DNA of 64,000 nt. It comes from Clostridiales bacterium (lineage in GTDB: Bacteria > Bacillota > Clostridia > Saccharofermentanales > DTU023). The translations under genes were made by a program, and so were the position numbers. This document shows, piece by piece, positions 42,478 through 52,000 of this stretch (within the stretch, counting starts at the first letter, position 1; each line of letters opens with the position of its first letter). The stretch lies in NCBI GenBank assembly GCA_004556925.1, contig SFFI01000005.1, positions 1 through 64,000 on the forward strand. The letters run 5' to 3'. Under the pieces are notes generated by a model, which did no database searches, had not been told where the DNA came from, and worked only from the letters and a program-made list of their open reading frames with translations.

Positions 42478-44854
42478 ACTTCTAGCCGAGGAAAGGAAAA
42501 AACTTTGGACCCAGCGGACCTGGCGCCGAACCTTAGTGTTGTTCGCCCTGCTCTCGCTAGGAAGTTTATTTTATCTCGTCCAGAAGAACACCCAACCGCT
42601 AGAAAGGACCCTGTTCGCCAGTCTCCAAAAGTTACAAAAGCTAGTAGAAGAGGATAGCCAGCCTGCTTCTGCCGCGTATGCCTACTGGCAGGCAGACCTG
42701 GAAGCCGAAAAGGCCAGCCTAGCCCTTGCTCAGACCGCCCTTGACAAGCAAGGGGGTATCATCCCTGGGGACCTTATGCCTGAGGAAGAAAGTGCTTACC
42801 AAGCCTACCTGGCCACGTTTGCTGCCATAACTGACCAGCCCTATCTCTTCAGCCGCTATGTTGTCCAACCCCTAGTCCAGCAATGCAGCTACCTAGCCCA
42901 TGCAGAGGATAATTACCAGGATATTCCCCAGAAGCTAGAGGCCCGTCTGCGTCATCCACTTTTTAGCCAAGACAGTTACGCCAGGCGCAGCTTGGAGCGC
43001 CAAAAGCAGGTCTACCAGCAAAGCGCCCAGCAGCGCTTAAACTTGTCCCTGGCCCCAGAAAAGATTTTTGATGTCTTGCAAGATTCCTTTCTGCTAGATG
43101 GCTTGCTTTGCCTATTTTTCTTTGCCGCCAGCCGCATGATCTTCTCCCGGGAGAGGGAAATCCAAAGCGGCCGTTTGATCGCGGCCACCCCGCGAGGGCT
43201 CCCGGCCAGCGCTAGGGCTAAGCATCTCCTCTATTTTCTTGTTTCTTTGGGGGCAATTTGCCTGGTTTGGGGTTTAAGCCTGCTGTTTTTGACCAAGACG
43301 ATTCCCCAGGGCGACTTGGTCAGGTCCTTACAAGCTGTAGAACGCTATGACCACAGTCCTTATGTCTTGTCTGTCCGACAATACCTGTGCTGCTTTTTTC
43401 TGCAAAAGCTCCTGGTTGGCCTGTCTTTGGCCGCGGTTTTGGCCTTCCTGACTAATGTTACCCGGCAGCTGAAAAGTGCCATGCTGGCCTTTTTAGGGGT
43501 CTGGGCAGCTGGCGCGGCCCTTTACCTGGGGATAGATGCCAACTCTACAGCCAATCTGTTTAAGTTTTTTTCGGTCTGGGGGCTTCTGGATGCCGAATCC
43601 CTGCTGGGCACGGCCACGCATATTGCGTTTTTTGGCATGCCGGTCAGCAGGCTTTGGCTGAGCCTGGGCTTTGTGAGTCTACTTTTCCTGCTTGCCTATG
43701 CCAGTAGCCACGCCTTTTATCGGAAACGGGCCTTGGAAGAACGCAGGGAGGCCCGGGGTGGTATGGTGCAAGGCCTGCCCCTGCGCCACCTGTTCGGCAG
43801 CGAAGCTTGGCGGGTATTTTTGCAGTATCGCGGCCTCATCCTAGTCTTATTGGCGGGCGGGGTCATCTGCCTGCAGGCAGGGCCCTCGCCGGAAGAGGCC
43901 TTTTCTAGTGACCGTCTTTATTATCTCTATCACCTCCGACCTGTGGAAGGAAAACTCAGTGATGCCAGTAGGCATCAGCTGGCAGAATGGGAGGAATACT
44001 ACCAAAGCCTGCCTGCAAGAGCCCAGGAAATACAAGATCAATTTACAGATGGGGCAATAACAGTCGGTCAGCGGGATGCATCCCTGCACCAGCTGGATCT
44101 GGACCAGGCTCGTGAACCCTTCTTTTATGAAGTACAGGCCCAAATTACGGCAAGCGAACAAGCAGGTTCAGGCAAATGGCCGCTCTACGTGGTGGATAAA
44201 AAAGTTTCGGAGTTTATTTTCTATGATAACCAGCGCCAAGCCCTCATGGGGCTGGCCTCGAGTTTGGTCTTGATCCTTTTGGGCAGCCAAACCCTAGGTT
44301 CCGACAAGCAGTTGGGCATGCTGCGCCTCCTACAATCTACGCCCCGTGGCCACCAGAGCCTACTTGGGACTAAATTCCGCTGGGCCTGGCTTGGGGCCTT
44401 GAGTCTCACCCTTCTTACAACAGCTGCTGAATTCGCCAAGGCGGGGGCAGACAAAATCCGCCTGCCTTGGGAGGCTTCCCTGTATTCCCTTGCGGGCATG
44501 AGTCAGTTTCAGGTAGAAATGCCTATCTGGCTCTTTTTGCTTCTGCTTGTGGCTTATCGTTTACTCAGCTTGAGCTTACAGGCCCACCTGGTTATTGGTT
44601 TGGCCGTTGCCCTACACGCTCCGTGGGCGGTCTTGCTCCTGTCATCTGGCCTGCTTGTTTTCCCTCAGCTTGTGCAGCTTTTGACCAAAGCAAGCCTGCC
44701 AGCGTATTGGCCTTTGAGCAATGCCTTCTCGCTGGCACAAGTCCTGCCGGGCCATCATTTTGCCAGCTTGATCGCGTATTCTGTCTTGGCAATAGTAGGG
44801 ATTGTCCTGAGTGACATCCTTGCCCGGCGAAAATACTTAGGGCTTCAAATCTAG
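42470..44854 (+). CDS. Large ABC transporter permease
   Basis: A 794-residue membrane protein. It begins with a membrane helix (RTLVLFALLSLGSLFYLV), has a large extracytoplasmic helical segment, about five helices, a second extracytoplasmic segment near residues 475-570, and a second helix cluster to the end. It looks like two fused ABC-2-type permease halves, each beginning with a helix and a big outer loop. Partner ATPase directly upstream; AGGAGG lies 9 bp before ATG 42470. Confidence 0.82.
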   Translation: MLRLLAEERKKLWTQRTWRRTLVLFALLSLGSLFYLVQKNTQPLERTLFASLQKLQKLVEEDSQPASAAYAYWQADLEAEKASLALAQTALDKQGGIIPGDLMPEEESAYQAYLATFAAITDQPYLFSRYVVQPLVQQCSYLAHAEDNYQDIPQKLEARLRHPLFSQDSYARRSLERQKQVYQQSAQQRLNLSLAPEKIFDVLQDSFLLDGLLCLFFFAASRMIFSREREIQSGRLIAATPRGLPASARAKHLLYFLVSLGAICLVWGLSLLFLTKTIPQGDLVRSLQAVERYDHSPYVLSVRQYLCCFFLQKLLVGLSLAAVLAFLTNVTRQLKSAMLAFLGVWAAGAALYLGIDANSTANLFKFFSVWGLLDAESLLGTATHIAFFGMPVSRLWLSLGFVSLLFLLAYASSHAFYRKRALEERREARGGMVQGLPLRHLFGSEAWRVFLQYRGLILVLLAGGVICLQAGPSPEEAFSSDRLYYLYHLRPVEGKLSDASRHQLAEWEEYYQSLPARAQEIQDQFTDGAITVGQRDASLHQLDLDQAREPFFYEVQAQITASEQAGSGKWPLYVVDKKVSEFIFYDNQRQALMGLASSLVLILLGSQTLGSDKQLGMLRLLQSTPRGHQSLLGTKFRWAWLGALSLTLLTTAAEFAKAGADKIRLPWEASLYSLAGMSQFQVEMPIWLFLLLLVAYRLLSLSLQAHLVIGLAVALHAPWAVLLLSSGLLVFPQLVQLLTKASLPAYWPLSNAFSLAQVLPGHHFASLIAYSVLAIVGIVLSDILARRKYLGLQI

Positions 44855-44872
44855 GAAGATACTGAGGGCTAC

Positions 44873-44946
44873 AGCCCTAGGGAGAAAAGGTCCAAATGGA
44901 GCTAAGCCCTGGGGAGAAGAGGTCCAAATGGAGTTAAGCTCTAGGG
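44873..44946. repeat. 32-bp tandem repeat, about 2.3 copies
   Basis: AGCCCT(A/G)GGGAGAA(A/G)AGG followed by TCCAAATGGAG(C/T)TA is repeated 32 bp apart (GGTCCAAATGGAG at 44889 and 44921), with a partial third copy running into the end of the sortase gene. It lies between the convergent permease and sortase genes. Confidence 0.8.
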
Positions 44947-45684
44947 TGTGCTGATCAAGGCTGGATCGTAGTCTGTGACGTCTTCTAGGCCGGCGACGAC
45001 AAACCAACGGGAGCTGGCTTGGCCCCGGTAGCAGGTCATGATAGACACGATAGCCTCTTCCTTGTCGTAATTTTCCAGGCGTTCTTCATCTAGCATGTGG
45101 ATGGCATCAGTATCTTTTTGAACAGTTTCCAGCACCTTGTAAATGTAGAGCTTATCCTTGTCGGTGATGTAGATTTTCGCGCCGATTTCTGCATCCATGA
45201 GGTTGTGGAGCAAGGTCCCCTTGCCCTGGACATGGTGGCCGGTGAGCACATAATTGCCCTTGCCCATGGGCCGGTCGGGCAGGAGTTGGCCAACCCCGGC
45301 TAGGAGGTTGATATTATCGGCATCGTTAAAAATAGCGAGATCGATATCCAGGGAGGGTATGATCAGCTCCCCGGCTATGTCTTCTGCCTTCCACTTACCT
45401 AGCAGAGGCCAAAAATCGAAGAAACCCACTTCCTTGATGGCATCAAAGGGGACATCTCCGCCGGTTCTTTGCGCGGCTTGCATTTGGTCTGCGCTGATAG
45501 CTGTCAGGTCAATATCAGAATTACGGGCCAGGAGCCAAGAATTAAAATAGGGGAGAAGGATGCCCAAGATACCCAGAACAATGAGGATAGTCCCTAGGAT
45601 AGAGGTGATCTTGATCTTCTTAGCATTTTTTGCCTTCTCTTCGGGCGTTAGCTCTTTAACCGGCTTTTCTCGATCAGAAATCAT
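44941..45684 (-). CDS. Class A-like sortase
   Basis: A 247-residue transpeptidase with a charged N-terminus, one membrane helix (about 26-45) and the sortase domain. Catalytic residues: His150 in LTGHH, Cys218 in SIMTCY and Arg226 in SSRWFVV. The block DRPMGKGNYVLTGH is typical of class A. ATG 45684 is favoured as the next upstream start adds 35 residues without membrane features; the ribosome site is weak. It is divergent from the 2742-residue surface protein bearing LPKTA, the likely substrate. Confidence 0.86.
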   Translation of the reverse strand: MISDREKPVKELTPEEKAKNAKKIKITSILGTILIVLGILGILLPYFNSWLLARNSDIDLTAISADQMQAAQRTGGDVPFDAIKEVGFFDFWPLLGKWKAEDIAGELIIPSLDIDLAIFNDADNINLLAGVGQLLPDRPMGKGNYVLTGHHVQGKGTLLHNLMDAEIGAKIYITDKDKLYIYKVLETVQKDTDAIHMLDEERLENYDKEEAIVSIMTCYRGQASSRWFVVAGLEDVTDYDPALISTP

Positions 45685-45817
45685 AAAAGTCTCATTTTCT
45701 ATGTAGATTAAAGCACACAAGGCGGACCTGGCTCCTACATTCAGATGGCTTGGAACAGGCCCTTGTGCGCATACGCCAAAGCAAAACACTTGCTTTTCTG
45801 ACGATTAACAAGGCTCC

Positions 45818-45825
45818 ATTATAAC
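45818..45825 (-). promoter_or_regulatory. Extended -10 promoter for sortase
   Basis: On the minus strand TGTTATAAT forms an extended -10 element (TATAAT at 45818-45823). A matching -35 is poor, as expected for this promoter class. It would give a leader of about 130 bases before the sortase ATG. Confidence 0.45.
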
Positions 45826-45907
45826 ATGGATGCAAAAAGCGAGTTTGATCTGCCTTTTGACTTTCGGGCTATTAGCGGTAGCCAGAGGCAGAAAAGGGTC
45901 AAAAAGG

Positions 45908-45936
45908 TTGACTGCATTTATTACGAGTGGTACGTT
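45908..45936 (+). promoter_or_regulatory. Promoter for the giant surface protein
   Basis: TTGACT (45908-45913), a 17-bp spacer and TACGTT (45931-45936) form a sigma-A-type promoter about 105 bp upstream of the ATG. The leader then carries two adjacent copies of GATTAGTCCCAGG near 45998-46022. Confidence 0.5.
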
Positions 45937-46047
45937 AACAGAGAATTGGCTTTTTAGTAAGAGAATAAGTTTTTATTCGAATACATGCCCGGCAAAGATT
46001 AGTCCCAGGGATTAGTCCCAGGCAAAAGGTGAGAAAGAGGAAATAGT

Positions 46048-49000
46048 ATGGTCAAAAGACGAAGTGCTGACAACGTCTCTGCGAAGTCAGGCAACTTGCT
46101 GCAACGGGTGCAGCTTATTTTGTTAATTGTCGCTCTTTTGGTTAGCATGGTTCAACCATTTACCGGTTTATCTGTGACGGCCGAAGAAACGCCCTCTGTA
46201 GAGGAATCTGAGGAAGAACCCGGAGAAGAACCTGGAGAAGAACCTGGTGAAGAACCTGGAGAAGAACCCGGAGAAGAACCCGGAGAAGAGCCTGGAGAAG
46301 AACCTGGAGAAGAACCTGGTGAAGAACCTGGAGAAGAACCCGGAGAAGAACCCGGTGAAGAACCCGGAGAAGAACCCGGTGAAGAACCTGGTGAAGAACC
46401 CGGAGAAGAACCTGGTGAAGAATCCGGAGAGGAACCTGGTGAAGAATCCGGAGAGGAACCTGGCGAGGAACCCGAAACTCCAAAGAAAAATGATCCCTTG
46501 ACTGTATACCTTTATAAGGAAGGTCAAGAACAAGCTGGAACAGATAGTACAAACATTGAAAAAGCACTTGAGGGCGGCGAATATTACCTGCCAGAAGGTG
46601 TGCCTCTAAATCTATTATTACAGCTTACCCAACAGACAGAAGAAAAAGAACTGAAGATTTCTGTTAGCAGTTTGAACGACAAAAATCTTGACGATCTCAT
46701 TGGTAATATACATCCGGGTCTCGACCGCAATGAGTTTACCGTCAAGGTGGGTGACCAAACTATTACTCTTACCAAGAACCCTGAAACTGGAAAGTATGAG
46801 TTCACGGGCAACATCTATGCAGCTTCAGAGCTGCCGCAAAAGCCCAATATGGAGACCAATATTTATCTTGGTAGCCTCAAGGGCGATTATGGTGATGGCA
46901 TCAAGCTTTCGATTGAATATGGTGATCAGAGGTATACCAGCGACTTTGCCATTACTAAGAGAAAATACAGTGAGTCCATCAGCATCGGCGGTCTTGGAAG
47001 CAAGACGACAGATGAAAAACCTCCCTATCCTGTAATTGACGGCGGTCAGACCGACGACACACCGGAAGACGGTAACCGCGTCTTGGAAGAAGCTGCCAGA
47101 ATTGTCGAGGCGACGGTGAACTGGGGCAAAAATGGTGGCTTCATCAATGATCCGCTGCGCAGCAGTGACGGCGGAGGTAACGTATCACTGGATAGCCTCA
47201 ACATTACGGTCAATTTGCCCGAAGGTAAAGACGCCGAGGGCAATCCGATTTACCCTGACTACATCAAGGACGGTAAATTCCATTACTGTGATAATGGCGA
47301 CGGAACCCTGACGCTGACCCTGACCCGCGACCAGATTAGTAAAAACCTGCGCAAAGCGGAAGATGGTACATATTATTTCTCGGAGACAGGCTATCCTGAG
47401 GACAATGAAGGCTCACAGGCCGACGAAGTCCCGCTCACACAAGCCGAACTCAGCGATGTTGTACTGAAAAATGGCAAGGATCTCGTCTATTTGGTCAAAG
47501 AAGACGACCAGGTCAAGCGCTACTCCGTTGAAGAGCAGTTGGTGAAACAGCTGGAGAAGAGCGGCTTTTACCTGATCGGGAATGCTATCTACACAAAAGA
47601 AGAGGGAGCCGGTGAAGCAGGTGCTAAGTACACCAAGGTGGCCGTTTATCAGAAGAATGAAAAAGGCAAGTGGGGCTTCGTTGAAGTCGATGCAGACGGT
47701 AATCCGACAGATAAGGACCTCTATTACGACCACAAAGCCGATCCCAATGATGTAGAAGCAAAAGAAAATAATAATGACAAAAAGACCTATCTTACCGAGA
47801 TTACCGAAGAGAGTATTTTCCATTTTACGGAGAAATATCAGGCCAAGTACGGCTCGGTCTTTAATAAGATAGGTAAAGATGACAAGGGTAAGGTTACCGA
47901 AACGGCTGCAAAAGGTGTCCGTGAGGTTGTGGGCGGCCAGACGGCCGGAGCAGATACACCTGATGCGAGTGATGACGTGACCCGCCGCAATATTTGGGTG
48001 ACACGCGAAGAGACCACTAAGAAAGAAGATGGCACTGAAGGCAAAGAAGATGTCAGCTACTACAACGGCACCATTATTGACACAGTGCAGTACGTGATCC
48101 TTGATGCTTCGCAAAAAGTTGTGGATAGAGTGGGCAAAACCTTTGAGATCATCAAGAATGCCCTTATCGACGAGCGAGGCGAACGTCAAACGGTTGCAGA
48201 TACCGTTGAAATCAAGCGTGGTGAGGGTGGCAATACCGTCCGGAGAGATGACGGGCATGAGTATGTCACAGTGGGTGAAAAAGAATACCGCCTGGTCAAT
48301 CATGCAGTCTTTCGTGTTGTAGAGGGAGTAAAAACCTTCCTTGAAGGCTTCTCCTGGTTTTCTTCCAAAGAAAATACTGACGATAATAAAATCAATCAGG
48401 ATGACACTAAAGCTCTGACCGCTGAAGACAGCGGCAAGCGTCTGGTCGTGGATAAAAATGACCAAGTTCAGAATTTTACAGCCAAGAAGAATGGAGAGGG
48501 TAAGTGGGAATTCACCCTTAAGAGTGATGGAAAAACCGTCAGTGAGGGTAAGGACAAGACAGGACCCAGTGGCCAGGATGACATCAGTGTAGAAGATGAA
48601 TCTGCTCTGATCGACAGCAACCTCCGCAAGATTGCCAATAAAAAAGCCGACGGCAGCTATGAGGGCTACGCCGGCGTTAAGGACAACTATTACTACGACG
48701 GTAAGCGCTATGTGCCGATCGGCTATCATTTCGACGAAACAAGCCAGACTTACGCCAAAAATGAGGCTGGCACGGATATGCCCAGCTACGAGGAGGCGCA
48801 GAAGGCCATCAAGGCAGACAGCAAGGGTCGCTATTACTATAAAGATCTTATCGACATTGGCTTGATTCCCAACAAAATGGCCGAGCTTCTGGCGGAAAAG
48901 GGCCATATCCTCGAGAATGTTGATGGGAAAGAACAATACAGTGGCAGTACAGAGGAGAAGGACTACGTTCAGAAGGGTGAGAACCCAGATGACATCTATG

Positions 49001-52000
49001 TCAAACAGAAGGACAGCAGTGGTTCCACCTACTTTGTCAACGTTAAGAATGGCCACGATATCCTGAGTGATCGGGAAATCAAGGACGCAATCTTCAAAAC
49101 TTGCCAGGACAAGGATGGTAACAAGAAACAGACCTACCTCGGCCAGGGCGATATTTACGACTACTACAACAACTATTTCAAGAAAATTAAGCTACGCTTC
49201 CCGGATTTCCTGGCTGGCCCTGCCTTCGCCTATGATGCGGACGCAGCACTCTCCGGGACCTATACCGATCCGTCCAATGATACGACAAAGGACGCCATCA
49301 AGAATGAAGAAGTCACGGATGGTGAACTGCCTGAGGCTAAGGATAGCAAGCGCTTCACGCTGAAAAATGTCAAGCCCGAAGACAAAGCCTTTGGCAAAAA
49401 AAGACCGGATGAATTCAGTAAAGACAAGATGAACTTCGATCTCTTCAATCTCCTCTTCCGTAGCGGGGAGGGACGCGAAGGGAAATGGCGTGATGCGTAT
49501 TTGAAAAAACTCTTTACAGAAGATCCGGCAAAGCTCTCAGAAGAGGATACTAAACGCCTCCAGCAGATCAAGACTAGCTACCAGCAACGCTATGGTGCGG
49601 AACTGCATTGGGGCATCCTTGATGATGGTAGCGAGGGTCTCCTCTATACCAAGAGGAATTACGATGGCACGGTGGAGACAGGCGAAGCGAAACGCAGTCT
49701 GGACTGGACCATATACCTCAATAGTACGGCGAAGGGCGGCTATCCAGAAGCTGACAATGAGCAGCTTGTCTTCTATGACTTCCACCTGGATCCGCGTCTG
49801 GTCTACGATGCAGTGACTTTCAACCTGCCCCGCCTCTTTTTTGACACTCTGAGCCATGTGCTTGGCGAGACCTTCAAGGGAGATCGCAATTTTGCGTACC
49901 TGGACGATGTTGAAGAAGTCAGCTTCGGCGTTAACCCGAACTATCAGCGCAGCCGCTACCTCCAGGTAGGCGGCTGGAAGCTGGGCATGGACAATTTCCT
50001 TAACGCCTTTGTCAACGCTCTGAATGATTACCATAAGCAAATGGCGGGTGATAAGGTGGACAAGCTGACGCTGCAGGATATTAGCGGCGAAAGTGGTCTG
50101 GTAGAGGGACAAGAAGACACAGCTCTGCAGAAGTTCATCAAGAACCTCATGGGTCAGTCCGTTAAAGCTACGGAGGATGATCAGGGCCGCAACAAGCGCT
50201 ATGTTGATCTAACCGTCAAGGATATCGACTTCGGCGGCAAGGATGCAGAGGGAAAACAGCAAAAACAGAACTTCAACGTGCGCATTGATACAGTACTGGG
50301 CCGCATCAGCATTGGCATCAAAGACTTTTTCCTGAAGACACCGGGTAAAAATGAAACGGCGACCATTGGTGATAAAACCCTTACCCTGAAAGATGGTTAT
50401 AGCCCTGTCCAGCTGGCCTACGCTCAGCAACTACAAGCGTTGAAGGCGACCATCAATGACCCCGAGATCAAAACTGTCAAGGAATTGAAAGACAAGCTGG
50501 AAGACATGCTTGGCGATGCGCCCTGCGGTGAAAGTGTGCTCGCAAGCATAGATAACTTTATTAAGGAAAGTGGAGAAGAGACTGATGCAAAGAAATTCGA
50601 GGCCCTGAGAAGCAAATTGACAGGTAACCTCGAAGAGATGGCCCTGCCCACCGCCCATATGAAAGCGGATGACAAGGGCGAGATTCCCGAGGATTACGAT
50701 TTCCTGAATCGCGGCTTCAACGCCCTGCGCATCACTCTGAAAAAGAGCTTCAAACTCAATTCCGAAGAAAATAAACAGACCCAGGTCAAGATGGACATCA
50801 ACACCGTGATCGCAGATCAGGTGGAAGTCCCCTTTACGGACGAATACGGCCAGGACCTGACGAACTACGAGCTTTATCTCCGCGATGAGATCACCACACT
50901 TCTCAAAAACGCTGCCACGGAGGATTCAGACAAACTTGGGCTCACAGCGGCACAGAAGGAAAAGGCGAGCAAGATTGACCGCACGAATCCCGCTTTAGTG
51001 GATTCGCTTGTGCAGAGTCTGAGCGAAGCCCAGTACCGCAAGCTCTATAGTCTGGCCCATAAGGCAATGGCGAAAAAGATCGCTGATAAGGAGATCACGA
51101 TCGAAACGCTCGTCAATGAAGATGGCGATAAGCGTACAGATTATAACCGGGCCAAGATGGGCAAAGACCTGGCGTATGATGCTCTCCAGGGCTATTACGA
51201 TGCGAAAGACAAAGATGGTAATGCGATCAAGAGCGGTTTACGTGAGGCATTTGCCCAGTATAAAACCCTCATTAACGGCTATTACATAGAAGAAAATGCA
51301 GACGGAAATCTGACGGGGGTAGCAATCGACGGCGACAAATATGACATTCAAACGCCGGCCCTGGTCAATCAAAAGATTAATTTGATTGCCTATTACCTCC
51401 AGCAGCAGGGCTACAATGGTGCTTACTTTGGCAATGAGGCAGCCTATCGCCTGCAGATGGAAAAGGCTGGTGCGACTATTTTCGAGAGCGGCGATGCCTG
51501 GAAGAAAACCCGCTGCCATGATGCCATTCTCGCCTGTGCGTGTATAGTCAGTGAGGGCGGCGATGCCGACAGCGGCAAGACTGATGAAGAGGATAAAGAT
51601 AGTGAGATGAATGTTGCCAAAGACCAGGTGACCATTAACTACGAATCCTCTGGCAGTCCTGATTCCGAACATCCGAAGTTCGACAAAAATTCGCCACGTG
51701 AAAACGATTTAATCCGAGTTCAGGAAGAAAGCTGGCAAAATCCCGACGAGAAGACAGTCCAAGCCTTTGAAGAAAACCTTAAGACAAATTATTCCGACAC
51801 GGATTTAGGCCGCCTCTACCGCTCGATGACGAAGGGTCTCGACCTGCTGATTTCTAGGAACAAAGCTGCTTCTGAGGATGGCGAGACTGAGGCCGGAGCC
51901 TACCTGAGTGAAGAACAGATTGAGATGCTGAGAGGCATCACGAGTGCTGCGGACCTGAGGGCGAAGGCAAGCGACCCAGAAGGAGCTTTTAGCGAAGACG

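Noticed and set aside
43847..44814. Several frames of 65-115 codons within the ABC permease
   Set aside because: They are contained in the permease gene and have no independent signals.
47413..49056. 547-codon open frame on the minus strand inside the giant surface protein gene
   Set aside because: It mirrors the strongly biased codons of the plus-strand gene, shows no ribosome site or signal, and its hydrophobic make-up is what the complement of Asp/Lys/Glu-rich coding gives.
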